Counted from the first letter of the stretch, positions 1 to 10,393 are shown. The stretch: 64,000 nt of DNA from Sinelater perroti (GCA_036346155.1 JARFIY010000313.1:310001-374000), one strand, 5' to 3'. Notes: generated from the sequence alone by a model not told the origin. A program made the numbers and translations.

Positions 1-238
1 TGACGATAAGAACGCCTCGAGCGAGCAATGCCAGCCTGCTGCAGAGATAGGGCCGAAGCCGATCTGGAACGAGACCCACCTCGACAGGTTGAAGAAGGAT
101 CTGCTGATGAATTACGATAAGTTCGCGAGACCTGAAAATCACACGGAGGCCACTGAGGTGAAGATGGGGCTGTCCATCCTGCATGTGGAGACGGATGAGG
201 CGAAGTCCACGGTTATCGTCCATTCGTGGCTGAAATTG
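1..238 (+). CDS. nAChR exon: N-terminal helix and first beta strands
   Basis: The reading frame starts at base 2 (DDKNASSEQC...) and is open to the donor TTG|GTATGC after base 238 (phase 0). The stretch HLDRLKKDLLMNYDKFARP corresponds to the N-terminal helix of nicotinic subunits. The following STVIVHSWLKL matches the beta strand that normally precedes WxDxxLxWD. Potential N-glycosylation sites NAS, NET and NHT are visible. The exon may begin left of the window. Confidence 0.85.
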
Positions 239-3200
239 GTATGCAGAAATAAATTGCTTGTCAATGTTTTCATTAGATGTTAATAGCAATGGACCGACAG
301 CAAGTTAAGATGGGACGAAAGCGACTACGATAGACTATCCGTTATAAGGATAGGAGACCATGAAGTGTGGCAGCCGGATATTTATCTGTATAACAGGTTA
401 TTCCGTTGAAAATCGTTAAACTTGGATTTCATTATTGGTTAACACGTAGTGCTGCATTTGGCGAACCGTTGTCCCGACTTGGGAGCCGCAACGTGTTGGT
501 GTACCCCTCGGGAGAAGTTATCTGGGTTCCACCAATACGTTTGGTGGCTCTGTGCGACTTTAACCTTCGATATTGGCCCTTTGATACTCAACGTTGTTAT
601 CTACAGCTAGGATCTTGGGTCTACAGTGATGTTGAAATAAACTTAATGCTTATCAACAATCAATCAGCTGGTGAGGTAATATTATAAATGATATTGCACA
701 CTTAAGCTTCCTTAATACAATTAAGAGCAAAACAATAGACTCAGCAACATTCTCGAGTTTTGAGAGAATGTGTATCCACTCCGATAGCATTCCAAGTAAA
801 GTTCAGTGTACTGTTTGAAAGCTTAAATATTGTGGTTTCAAATGATACCACTTTGGTTGGAATAGGACCTGTTCTGACAAAGTTGTGGGCCTAAGAATAT
901 GTGTAACACAAAAGTGTTGAAAGAGAAAAAGTCATTATTAAAAGAGAAAAAATGAAATCCTCAATCAAAATTAATTTAATGACTATTTCAAAACAGGGTG
1001 TTGCTACCTCTACTCTTAATTGCACTTTCCAAGCGATTATGCATGAATCGGATGACTTCTCCTACGTTGTATTGAGGAACTGCTTTCAACTCTCCAATCA
1101 ACGCCGCTCTCAGTTCTATCAGAACATGAAAGAGCCACCTCCATATGCAACAGTTTCTTAAATACAGCAATAAGCAAAATTTTATCGACCCAACGTCTCT
1201 TGTCGTTTCCACGTACACACATCCTAGACTCGTCGGTGAATAATATCCGACTCCAATGGCCGAGATCCCAATCGAGATGTTCGCGAGCAAATTCCAGTCG
1301 CCCTTACTTTTGGACTGCAGTCAGTTGAGACCCGTAGCTGCCTTTTTTGGGATCAGGTTGGCTACCTTCGGTCTTCTTCTCACTGTCCAACCGCTGGCGA
1401 CCACACCTCTGACCGTACTCAGCATATGTCGATTTCTGAGGAATATTGAGACGTACAATCGATCGTCTTTCTCTGTTGTGACGTGCCTATGGCCACCTCC
1501 TTGCCGGCGGATGTAGCCACTGGTTTTCCGGTACCGACGCTATACTCTCGACACAGCTGATTGACTCAGATTTAGGCGATTTGCCACGGCCCCCTAACTG
1601 AGATTCTCTCTCAACAATGAAACTGCCTAGTGGTACCCATTTTCTTGCAAATCACTTATTTTCGTCAACTTCGGATAAGTGACTGAGATGAATTACCGAA
1701 AGTGTAGGCCAATCACGTTCAATTAGCAAGATTCGTAAAATCCCGTTTCGCATCCATAATTTTTTGAAAAACAGTTTTTTAAAGCCCAATAATTATGATA
1801 CTCCTTGCACGTTGATGTCTTTATTTTCATACGGGAAAAAATGCCTAGTGAGTCGATTGTTTTGCTTCAAGTGTAATTACGTAGTAGCAAAAATAATCTT
1901 GTTCACCTCAGGTCGAATCTATAATATCTGGAAGCAGCTGGGAGCTGAATATAACCTCAGAGAGAGTGACGAAGTCATACCCTTGCTGCAAAGAGACGTA
2001 CTCGTCGGTCTATTTTAACCTGACTCTCGTCAGGAAGTCGACGCCCTATTGCGCCATTATAGTTACGCCCGCAGTAGGTGAATGTCTGATAGGATTTGAG
2101 TTGCACCTACATCATTTGCTGCGCCTTTCAGTGGCAACGTTCTTGATCTTGCTGCAGTTCTGGCTGCCGCCGCACGCTGGAGAGAAGATCATCCTGAACG
2201 GCTTCGTCGTTGTGATACTGAACATGTTCCTTCTGTACTTCGGTAAACAGGTGTGCTCTGTTCCTTCGGAAACGCCCCTGATAGGTAAGGTTTACTTGTC
2301 ACTTCTACTTACGTACCTATCCACCACCTCTTCTACTCTGAGTGTAGATGTGATAATTCTTCTCAATTTCTTCCTATTCTTGCCCTCCTACTTTGCTTGG
2401 GACTTCTTTATTTTAGTGCTTTAGCTATTTCCACTTTCTCCTTGGTCTTCCTCTTCTTCTCACTAGATGCCTGAACCTCCTCCATTATTTTGTCAGTTTG
2501 CATAATTTCCTTCTTTTATGGATTGGGGAGATTATCGCCTTTCTCTATTCTAAAAGGATTCTATTTGCTAGTTGAACTTGATTTATTGTTTTACTAATAT
2601 GTATCTCGTCTATTCTTGAGATCCTTTGAAATTTTAGTTTTTCTATTGCATCCTTTATTTCTTTTATTTCTATTTATCCTTCTTTCCATTTTTGTTCTTT
2701 TATGCTATCCGTGGTCTCACTGGAGCTTAGTGTCCCCTTTCTTTATTTTCTTATGGTGCTTTTTCGATCTTCCTATTATTTCATCATCCTCTGTTAGTAT
2801 CTGCCCTTCTTTATTTTTGAGCTTCTTTAAAAAAATTTTTTAACTTTTCTTAGATTTTTTGGGGTACTCTGTAATAGCTTTGCGTTCTGTCTCTTCAACC
2901 AGAGTTTTTGGTTTTCTCTCCGAGTCTGGTATGCCTTGTCTTTTTCACTTTTGTTCCCTAAGTATTATTTCCACTATTTTACGTTCCCTTAACCCTTTTC
3001 TTTATTTTGCTATTTCACCGAGTATATTTCCTCCTATTAGTATATTTTTAGTGTCTTTCTTAACTGATTTTCTTAGAATCTAATTTGTTCTGCTATTTTC
3101 TCGTAATGGTTTATATTTATTTTTATTGTAATTTAAATGACTTTATACTTAAATATTCTCGTTGCTTTATATTATTTTCTATCCTGGCATGTTTTTTTAT

Positions 3201-6200
3201 AGTTACTATTACTAAATAGTTGCTACTCTTTATTTTTACTTTAATATTTGTAATTATGTAATTGGGAGGTTTAGTATTATTATTATTTTCCTCTGTGCTC
3301 GGCATTTTATGCTGGAGGTGCGTGTTTTCTATCAACATAACTCCGCGTAGGAGTACAGCCTGCAATCTTAGAGGTTTAGGCTCTCATATGTTCGCTCTGT
3401 CTACCCGGTTGACGTCTACCATCTCTGATGCGGGGCGATGTGGCAAACACCGCGCCTTAAAAGACCGCCATTATTATCCCGTGTTTGAGTAAACGCAAGT
3501 ACTCAATTATTTTTAATGCCTGAGTAACGCCACCTGCCAGGCATCAGGTAGCACCGGGAATAGAACCCGGGTCCGTCCAAATCGCAGCCCGCGCCTTAAT
3601 CGCTTGGACCACTCCGGCGGTCCTTTAATATAGAGAAATCTATAATTCTTTGCCCGTTTGTGATTTTCACATTTCTAACCATATCTTCCACTTAGGCATA
3701 TCGGTTTCTCTTTATTACTTTGTATATCAACAAATGCTTTCTTTGTAGTACGACTGTCTCTTTTTCTTTTCTCTTTATCTCCGTTATTGCAAGTACAATT
3801 ATACCACTGTCTTCCACGATGTTAGCTGGTGTCAGTTCTTTTTCTTTCCTACCTACTCCTTGGAAAATCGGAGTTGCCAGTTTCCATAAATATTTCATAA
3901 TTTTTTTGAATTTTTAAAAATTTTTTAGTTTTTTCTTATTTCTTTTATTTGTGCAATTCTTTTAAATTTATTTTTTTTCGTTTTGCCTTTTTCATCATTT
4001 CTTTGCCTTTAGTGTTAGCCATCCACTTTTTTCTTTTGTCAGTTCCTTTAAACCTTTTTTGTGTGGTTATATCTTTTCAAATTTTGCCCTTGGTCGTCCC
4101 ATTCTCATATTTTTTTATTTACTGTTATTTTTATATAAACGATCTTAATATTATTCTCTTTAGCTTATTTTTTTGCGTTTGCTTATGTTTTTATTTCTTT
4201 CTCTTTGTCTTTTCTTTTTTTATTGTTTCTCAGTTTGCCTTACAGTTTTGGGTTTTGTAGCTATCTCTTGTATTCTGGTCGGCTGTTAGCAAGTCTTTTT
4301 AGTTCTTGTTTTGATTTTCCTCATTGCCTCTCAATTTTGTATATGTAGTCCCCTTTCTTTCTTTCCCCCTGGTCTTGGCCCCATAACTTGCTTTGCCACT
4401 CTTATGTCATTTATGCGGAATACGTGTCCAAACCATTTAATTGTTTTTGTTCTAGTGGTGTTACTTTTACTGATTCTTTTATTCTCGTATTTCTAATCGT
4501 ATGGAGTTTACTTGTACTTGCTATCTTCCTGAGGTAACTCATTTCTACTACCTGTATTTTGCTTTTATATTTGTTGTTAAGTACTCAGCTTTCAGGTCTG
4601 TATTCTAGCACTGGTAGATATACTTGTTTGTATATTTGTAATTTGGTATTGGTTTTCGCTTCTCTTTTCCCGATTAGAGTATCCTTTATTTGGTAGTATA
4701 CGTCGTTCGTCCTTGTTGTTCTAATGTTTATTTTATTTTCTACCTTTCCGTCTTTACTAATTATTACACATAGATATTCAAATCTATCTACCCATTCTAT
4801 ATCTTTTTATTTTCTTGGTTTTCTTCCTGATTTTGCTTTGCTATTTTCATTATTTTGCTTTTTTCTTCATTTACTTTCATTCCCTTTTCTATAATGAAAT
4901 TATTCCATATATTTATTGCTTCCTGTAATTTTCTTCTTTCATCCGCCACCAACACGATGTTATCTGCGTATACTAGTGACTGGATTTTCACTGGTCTTAT
5001 TCTTCAGTTTCCAATTTTGGTGTTTTTGTTTCTTACTTTCCTTTATTATCTGGTTTATAACTATTATAAATAATTGTGGACTCAGAGTATCTACTTGCTT
5101 TATACTTCTCTCTAGGTTAAATGTTTCAGAAGTTTGTTTGTTTAAACATACTCATGCCTTTAATAGCTTTACATAGTTTTCTTTGAATTTCCATTTCTTG
5201 TAGCGCTTTCCATATGGTATTTCTGGGGACTCTATCAAACGTTGCAGTTAGATCTAAGAATGCTAGATATATGCGTTTATGTACATCTAGAAATTTGTCT
5301 ATTGTAGTTCTTATTACATAAGGTCTATGGTATATGGTCCTGTGTCTGAAAGCTGCTTGTTTTTTCTCCAGACTTTTTTTATTTCATCTCTTAATTTGTT
5401 TTGTAGAAGTCTTATATATGTTTATAGTCACTGAGAAAAGAAATATTGCTCTATAGTTATTAAGGTCTGTGGTTTTCCCTTTTTATGAATCGGAATTATT
5501 ATATTAAATTGCCATTTTCCTCGTATAGTTTGCACTGTTCTTTACTTCTGCTACTGTTATCGAATTAGTTTAGTTTTCTTCTTCTACTCTCCCATTTATA
5601 TCTCTTATAGGATCTTCTTCTTCCTGATGTTCTTTCTTAAGCTTTGTTTCATAGAATACTTTTCAAGTTTTCAGGATTTTATTATGTTCAGTTTGTATTT
5701 CGTTATATTTTTTTGTCTGAGATTATTGTTAATGTATATTTTCTCTTTAAAATTTCTTAATCTATTTTTAGTTTTGTATATTTTAATTTTTTTGTTCCAG
5801 TTTCTGATTTATATCACACAAGTTTTTTCTCCTATTTTTTAGCGTGTTTTATCTTCCTTTTTGTGTGTACTGCTAGTTTTATAAAATCATCCATTTCGTA
5901 TTTTAAGTTCAAATTTCCCTAAGGGACTGATTTTATTCCTATTATCATTAAGTTCTTCTTTTTATCCTTTTTCAGCATTTCCATTTTACTTTCCATTTTT
6001 AATAATTTTTGTTGTATATATATCATCAACTTTGTCTGTTCCATCTTACCCGTTTGTTCTTCCTGGTTGTTTTTTATTTGTTTCAAATCTTTCCTCGTGT
6101 CTTTTAACATGTCTTTTATAACATACATTTTTTGGTCCGGGGTTCTTTTTGTTATTTTACTCTTCTGAATAATTGTTTTGTTACTTTAGGGGTTTCTGTG

Positions 6201-7688
6201 CCCCTTTTTCTCTTTGCATCCTTGATTTCTATATTTTCTGATCTAGCTTTTTGCATGCGGTCGCTCATAACAATTTTTATGAACTTTTAAACCAACAGAT
6301 ATTAAAAATGTTTTCCCACACAATTAAATCTGAAGACGGTTGTGTTTATCTTTTCAGTTTATCACACTTATTTAAATGTGGCCAGCCTAGCCACTTTGTA
6401 TTGTTTTTATACTTTCGTAATTTGTAAATTACCCGCCCTTATTAATGATTTCACATAGATTATGCACTACAATAAAAAATATAATTGTCTCTCTTGTTAT
6501 CCCAGATCGTTTTTTGAAGAAAAAAAATTTGTTTTGCTTCTCCAAACCACATGTTAATGTGTAACAATCTAACAGAAAAACATCTCAACTGTCTGCTAGC
6601 AATAAAATTATTAAACAGTTACTAAGACATACATTAATCTAAGATCACGGGAAAAGGAGGTTATCCGAAAGCCACCAAAATCGCATATCTATAAGGCTAC
6701 TATCTTTTGAGCCTTCAGTTCCCTCAAAGCGCTAATACATTTTCACCTATTCGCCGTTGCTGACGTCGAGGTCACAGACGATATATTTTAAATCTGTAAA
6801 TCAAGGTACGTATTGTTATCTTTTGGTAAAACTATTTATTTCCATTTTAATTTTATGTTTGGATAAACACAGAAACACTTTAAGATTTTTTGGGCCTGTG
6901 TCTGGGTCAAAGCAAAGGATCATCAAATATTACAAACATTACTTAAAGAGCGTTGTAGTTGGGGGTTCTCGAAGGGAATTCTCCACGTACCTCGCACTAC
7001 CATTTCTCTACTTAATATCGCAGTATCGGACCAAATTCAAAATAATGGTTTTGTATGTTGCGAAACTAATTATTGTAAGTTTCTGAGGACACAGGTTATT
7101 TATTTATTTATTTACTCTACATCCTAGACACCACATACCACATCCTTTACAATAATATCGAGGGGTTGGAATTCATTATATTTTATTTGACCGAATTGTA
7201 CACTAATAACGATTTCTAATGTATAGAAATATATAAAAAGCAACTCATGACTGCGCCCACAGTTTTATTTTACAGCAGCAGCCTGTACATCGTCACCTTC
7301 TCTATGCTGTGGAGCATAATAAGCTTCACGCTGTGCAAAATCCAGAAGCCCCGATTGCCTCAGCTGGTAAAAGCAGTGCTGCAGGGAAAGGTGGGGCAAT
7401 GGCTTCTGCTAAGCAACTACTTTATGGAGGTAGGATCAAGTACTGTTTGAAATCAGCACTAAGGAGAGCGAGCGGCAAATATTTTAGGTGCCGAGTAAAG
7501 CTCACACTGAAAGTATAGAAGAGATGAAGGACCACCAGCTCGCGGAACCCGAAGTGGAGACGGAGAAAGAGCAGCAGTTGCGCGCGTCCAACCAGCACGA
7601 CTGGATGGTGCTGGTTGTCGCCATCGACAGATTAACTTTCGCGCTCTACTGCTTACTTTTTATCATTCTGGCCATCGCGTTTTTGTGA
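1..7688 (+). CDS. divergent insect nicotinic acetylcholine receptor alpha-type subunit, 3' part (7 exons)
   Basis: A Cys-loop ligand-gated ion channel subunit of the cell membrane, normally one of five that form an acetylcholine-gated cation channel. I joined exons 1-238, 287-396, 450-675, 1912-2077, 2132-2284, 7263-7429 and 7488-7688; every junction is GT-AG and keeps the frame. The joined product shows loop A (WQPDIYLYN), the Cys-loop (CDFNLRYWPFDTQRC, 13 residues between the cysteines), loop B (GSWVYS), loop C with vicinal cysteines (YPCCKETY), M1, the GEK motif starting M2, M3, a short M3-M4 loop of about 70 residues, M4 and a stop. The vicinal Cys pair marks an alpha-type subunit. Signal peptide and start lie upstream of the window. 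The unusual M2 and short cytoplasmic loop suggest one of the divergent insect subunits; which one cannot be decided here. No coding lesion was seen. Confidence 0.9.
287..396 (+). CDS. nAChR exon: WTDSKLRWDESDY and loop A
   Basis: The acceptor ..AATAG|CAATGG opens an exon reading QWTDSKLRWDESDY and then EVWQPDIYLYN, the loop A signature W-x-PD-x-x-x-Y of the acetylcholine site. It follows a 48-bp intron (239-286). The donor AACAG|GTTATT leaves phase 2, completed by T450 to give Ser as in the family pattern LYNS. Confidence 0.88.
450..675 (+). CDS. nAChR exon: loop E region, Cys-loop and loop B
   Basis: The acceptor CACGTAG|T at 449/450 completes the LYNS codon. The exon encodes VIWVPP, then ALCDFNLRYWPFDTQRC, a complete Cys-loop with WPFD in place of the usual FPFD, then the loop B motif GSWVYS. 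I placed the donor at GAG|GTAATA (675/676) rather than the earlier GTGAGG because only this keeps phase 0 into the next exon, giving SAGE-VESIISG. Confidence 0.88.
740..1850 (-). mobile_element. Tc1-like DNA transposon, copy 1, decayed, in receptor intron
   Basis: Minus-strand translations give broken Tc1-type transposase pieces: an HTH-region segment (RRQGGGHRHVTTEKDD, then LRNRHM and SGWTVRRRPK) and the C-terminal end (ELRAALIGELKAVPQ, then VIRFMHNRL). The same peptides occur in order in the copies at 49630-50870 and 60850-61945. The region between them is missing or scrambled, so the copy is dead. It lies in the 1236-bp intron 676-1911, antisense to the receptor gene. Ends are estimated from shared sequence with the other copies; no clean terminal inverted repeat was resolved. 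Confidence 0.7.
1912..2077 (+). CDS. nAChR exon: loop C and start of M1
   Basis: The acceptor CACCTCAG|GTC opens VESIISGSSWELN, followed by the loop C sequence SYPCCKETYSSVYF with the vicinal cysteines, the flanking tyrosines typical of alpha subunits, and RKSTPYCAIIVTPAV, the pre-M1/M1 junction. The exon ends in phase 1 at GTAG|GTGAAT. Upstream in-frame stops at 1882 and 1885 bound the exon. Confidence 0.88.
2132..2284 (+). CDS. nAChR exon: rest of M1, M2 pore helix
   Basis: After a 54-bp intron the exon restores ..PAV-VATFLILLQFWLPP and then HAGEKIILNG, so the cation-channel GEK motif at the base of M2 is present. M2 continues FVVVILNMFLLYFGKQ and the M2-M3 linker ends ETPLI. Aligned from GEK, the usual pore residues 2', 6' and 9' (Thr, Ser, Leu) read Ile, Phe and Val. 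Donor ATAG|GTAAGG, phase 1. Confidence 0.88.
3239..3247. repeat. SINE target-site duplication, left copy
   Basis: CTTTAATAT, identical to 3623-3631 and immediately flanking the SINE. Confidence 0.75.
3248..3622 (-). mobile_element. tRNA-derived SINE with 9-bp target-site duplication
   Basis: On the minus strand the element starts GACCGCCGGAGTGG. Its tRNA-like head has an exact pol III A box (TGGTCCAAGCG fits TRGYNNANNNG), a near-match B box (GGTTCTATTCC, one mismatch) and a perfect T-arm hairpin (CCGGG-TTCTATT-CCCGG). The head is followed by an unrelated body of about 300 bp with a run of ATA repeats near the 3' end. CTTTAATAT flanks both sides exactly (3239-3247 and 3623-3631), the expected duplication from LINE-type insertion. 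It sits inside an older antisense LINE. Acceptor-stem pairing is poor, so this is a SINE and not a working tRNA gene. Confidence 0.82.
3623..3631. repeat. SINE target-site duplication, right copy
   Basis: CTTTAATAT, identical to 3239-3247, directly adjoining the tRNA-like 5' end of the SINE. Confidence 0.75.
3990..6300 (-). mobile_element. RTE-type LINE remnant with N-terminal coiled-coil ORF, endonuclease deleted
   Basis: On the minus strand an ORF start at 6269 reads MSDRMQKARSENIEIKDAKR and then a coiled-coil-like segment (6128-5919) ending KNLMIIGI. This passes directly into the pre-RT linker and reverse transcriptase N-terminus (FNIIIPIHKKGKT, NNYRAIFLLS near 5500), the palm motif region (QSLVYADNIVLVAD near 4980, YADN for the expected YADD), and the C-terminal KWFGHVFRINDIRVAKQVMG near 4400. 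The endonuclease domain expected between the N-terminal segment and the linker is missing. Many stops. It lies antisense in the long receptor intron beside another LINE remnant of the same type. Confidence 0.7.
6301..7262. other. intron sequence without recognised feature
   Basis: AT-rich remainder of the receptor intron. It has a short TTTA microsatellite near 7100 and a chance 109-codon ORF at 6757-7086. No transposon domain was recognised. Confidence 0.5.
7263..7429 (+). CDS. nAChR exon: M3 and start of cytoplasmic loop
   Basis: I chose the acceptor CCCACAG|TTTTATT (7262/7263) over the later TTTACAG because it completes the phase-1 codon and gives PLI-VLFYSSSLYIVTFS, which aligns without gaps to the family pattern PLLGxYF...M3. 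M3 is LYIVTFSMLWSIISFTL. The exon ends NYFME|GTAGGA in phase 0. Confidence 0.85.
7488..7688 (+). CDS. nAChR last exon: end of M3-M4 loop, M4, stop
   Basis: After a 58-bp intron the exon encodes a charged Glu/Gln-rich loop and then M4 (VLVVAIDRLTFALYCLLFII), ending ..AIAFL and TGA at 7686-7688. The D-R-L-x-F pattern at the start of M4 is typical of nicotinic subunits. The extracellular tail after M4 is very short. Confidence 0.88.
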   Translation: MPSKAHTESIEEMKDHQLAEPEVETEKEQQLRASNQHDWMVLVVAIDRLTFALYCLLFIILAIAFL

Positions 7689-7795
7689 ATAATAAGACGG
7701 AAGTATACCTGAGTGGTTTGCGATAAGTTGTAGTATGTATAAGTATCACAGCTAGTAGTGAACTTTTACTTTAATTTTATAATAACATGTATTTG

Positions 7796-7815
7796 AATAA
7801 ACCATCTCAAATAAA
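7796..7815 (+). promoter_or_regulatory. tandem polyadenylation signals of the receptor gene
   Basis: Two AATAAA hexamers (7796-7801 and 7810-7815) lie about 110-130 bases after the receptor stop codon, followed by AT-rich sequence. The position fits the mRNA 3' end; the cleavage site itself is not identifiable. Confidence 0.6.
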
Positions 7816-9281
7816 GTAAAAGAAATGATTAATCGATCCTTAAATAGATAATTAAGTAAAATAATTTTGGTTTATTATTTAATTTTTGTCAGTCATTATC
7901 AATAGTTCACTTTTGAAAGAGCAAATCTTTACGTCATTATGTAGTGTCAGGTTGTGGCACATTTGCAATCATCCTTAGTACTTTGGATTGAAATATTCGG
8001 ATGATATTGACTTATGACAGTTTTGCCCGAAGTTAGAAACCATAGAGGACTATATGGGTTTTAGTATAGCTTTGATCTTCTCCAAAAAAGCATTTCATCC
8101 AAAATTGCATTTGTCAAAATTTTAAATTGCCTTCTTTTAGATTACATGGGGTTTTCCCAAACGAGTCTTTGGTTGAAATAAAGGCTTAGCTACTTTGTTT
8201 CTGTCTTATGATAAATGCAACCTAAATAAATTTGGCTGAATTAAGTTTTGTACAACATTTGGTGCTGATAACAAGCACACCTTAAGAAACTCCAGATTCA
8301 ATAGGGTAGAAGTTATGTTACTGATTTGAATATTTAACAAATGAGTTGTTTTATTTCTTTCTTTACTTATAAGTAGAAACAAATGGCGGAGTACCTCGAT
8401 AAGGTCTTCTATTTCTTGAATAATATGGTTTGGCTGGATTTTGAAGATGTCAATAAATTGTAAAGCATAGACGCTTGTTTTCCTTTGTCAAAACTAGCCC
8501 GCTTGCTGTTAGGTTTAAGTACAGCCTTCTGCGATATTTTAATTTTTTTGATTTGCATACTGCATGATCGTTTGCAGGTAGAGGAGTAATATACTATTCA
8601 AAGGTGTTACTTTAGACATCCTTGAGGGATTTTTTGATTATACGCTTAGTCTATTATCAACAAGTTGGTCTGCAACGTCTTGTAACCTTTGCGAAATCCG
8701 CCTAACTTGACTTTCTTCGCCTATCAATTGACGAATGTGTATTTTGTTTGTTTTGTAGGGTTAAATTTGCTTCGTGTATTATCTGAAGAAAGTGCAGTAC
8801 TACTATTCGAGACCTTCTGGAAAGTTTGCATCGTTTATATGGTGTTGAAAAGAAGTCCATGTAAGATCATAGTTAGACTTTTGTTGTAATTATTCTCAAT
8901 CTCCCAGTGAATGTGTTTAGCAGTTCTATTATAAGTCTAGTAGTAGGAGTCCGAAATAAAACTTTGTATTTATCTGTGAATGTTATGCGTCACCGAAAAC
9001 TGTCGTGGATTAGCCTTTATTTCGACTGTTAGTATTTTATCTGTTTAGCAATTGTTCAGGTAATTTATAGTGTCAAATATATTGAAGAATTATTATTGCA
9101 TAGGCTACATGGCAGCGGTGCAATTTGAATAAAGAGTACTATAAGAGATATATTATGCGGTCAGATTGATAACGTGTGATTCAAACACAAACAGAATGTT
9201 AATCTTTTTTATATTTAAAAATGTTGTTTTCCTACTTATAATTTAGCAGCCACCTAGCGTTCTGTGTTGCAATGTTAAATA
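7816..9281. other. 3' flank of receptor gene, nothing recognised
   Basis: AT-rich, with short random ORFs only (longest 66 codons at 8689-8889). I see no transposase, reverse transcriptase or exon pattern. Confidence 0.5.
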
Positions 9282-10393
9282 TACAGGGTTTGTAAAAAAA
9301 GTATTGAAATTACATTTCGGAAAAATAGATTTGAGATATTGTTACCTCAAAAGTCTTCAAACTACATCCCTTGAGCGTAGACACACTTTTGCCAGCGGCT
9401 TTTCCACGATTCGAAGGCTCCTGGTAGGCGGATTCCGGAACGTCCTTAAGGGTACGCGTGCAAGCTTCTTTGACTGCACTTAGAGTCCCAAGGTGGTGTC
9501 CTTTAAGAGAGGATTTTACTTTTGGGAATAGGAAATAGTCTGATGGTGCCAAGTCGGTACTGTAAGGGGGTTGGGTAATCGCCGTGATGCCGTTAATCAT
9601 CAAGTAGTCGGTGACCTTAGCGCAGGTGGGGCTGGGTGCATTGTCGTAGTGCAATTTCCAATTTCCGGCGATGGCTGGCTTTACCCGGTTGACCCTTCTC
9701 TTTAGTCTTCTTAGCACTTCTTGGTAAAAAGTACCATTCACTGTCTGCCCCTCAGATACAAATTCGTAGTAGACCATCCCCGTGGCGTCGAAGAAAACGA
9801 TGAGCATGGGTTTCACTCTGGATTTGCCCATTCGAGCCTTTTTTGGACGAGGTGTGCCATTCGAAACTTTGCCGCTTTCTTTCCGGATCGTATTCAAATA
9901 TCCAAGTTTCGTTTCCCGTGATTATGTTGTTCAAAAAATCGGGGTCTTCTTCAAGGTCTTCACAAGCAGACACACGCCGAATTTTCAGCGACAGTGTTGT
10001 GCACTGTCATCTTATCAATGCTAATTTCATCTGTGACCATGCGCACACTTAACCGACGGTCTGAATTCAGCACTTCACGCACACGTTGCACGTTGTCGTC
10101 CGTTCTTGAGGTCGACAGTCGTCCAGCGCGGGGCTTGTCCACTTAAAAACTGCAGCTTGTGACATGCTTCATCCTTGAACACTTGGCGAATCATGCCCAA
10201 CCGCTGTTCAATCGTTTGCTGCATTTTGCGCTTGCACTGAGTCACTCAACAAGGGTCCACTAAAAACACGAAAAACGCTTGGCGCGTCTTAAAGGCCACA
10301 TCCCCCACCACCGAGCATGCGCGGTGCGAGCGAGCTCCGGCGTAGAGTCACGCCAAAAAAAATTGTCCCCGATACTTCTTACCCATCCATGTA
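9282..10393 (-). mobile_element. mariner (DD34D) transposon, inactivated
   Basis: The element begins TACAGGGTTTGTAAAAAAAG on the left; on the minus strand the right end begins TACATGGATGGGTAAGAAG, imperfect inverted repeats with TA at each end. The minus strand encodes a mariner transposase in pieces: HTH part (LNSDRRLSVRMVTDEISIDK at about 10050), then EDPDFLNNIITGNETW, then KKARMGKSRVKPMLIVFFD, HYDNAPSPT and YSTDLAPSDYFLF. Asp to Asp between the last two motifs is 34 residues, as in true mariners. The first catalytic Asp (ITGDETW in the family) is Asn here, and there are frameshifts plus a deletion after the HTH. At 1112 bp it is slightly shorter than the usual 1.3 kb. Confidence 0.88.

Larger units (their letters stand above)
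2430..3905 (-). mobile_element. RTE-type non-LTR retrotransposon remnant, internally deleted
   Basis: Reading the minus strand from 3905 leftward: an endonuclease N-terminus (WKLATPIFQGVGRKEKEL, then GIIVLAITEIKRKEK), a SINE insertion, the lysine-rich linker before reverse transcriptase (AYQTRRENQKLW, KNKEGQILTEDDEIIGR) and a short basic C-terminal piece (RRRGRPRRKWK) near 2470. The reverse transcriptase domain itself is absent, so a large internal deletion has occurred. The fragment is antisense to the receptor gene and lies in its 5-kb intron. Clade assignment rests on domain order (APE endonuclease, linker, RT, GRPRxxW tail) and is moderately sure. Confidence 0.65.

Noticed and set aside
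3545..3622. Functional tRNA gene
   Set aside because: A and B boxes and a T-arm are present, but the acceptor ends do not pair, and the sequence continues into a SINE body flanked by a target duplication.
6757..7086. 109-codon ORF inside the receptor intron
   Set aside because: No motif, no splice context consistent with the receptor frame; likely chance in AT-rich sequence.
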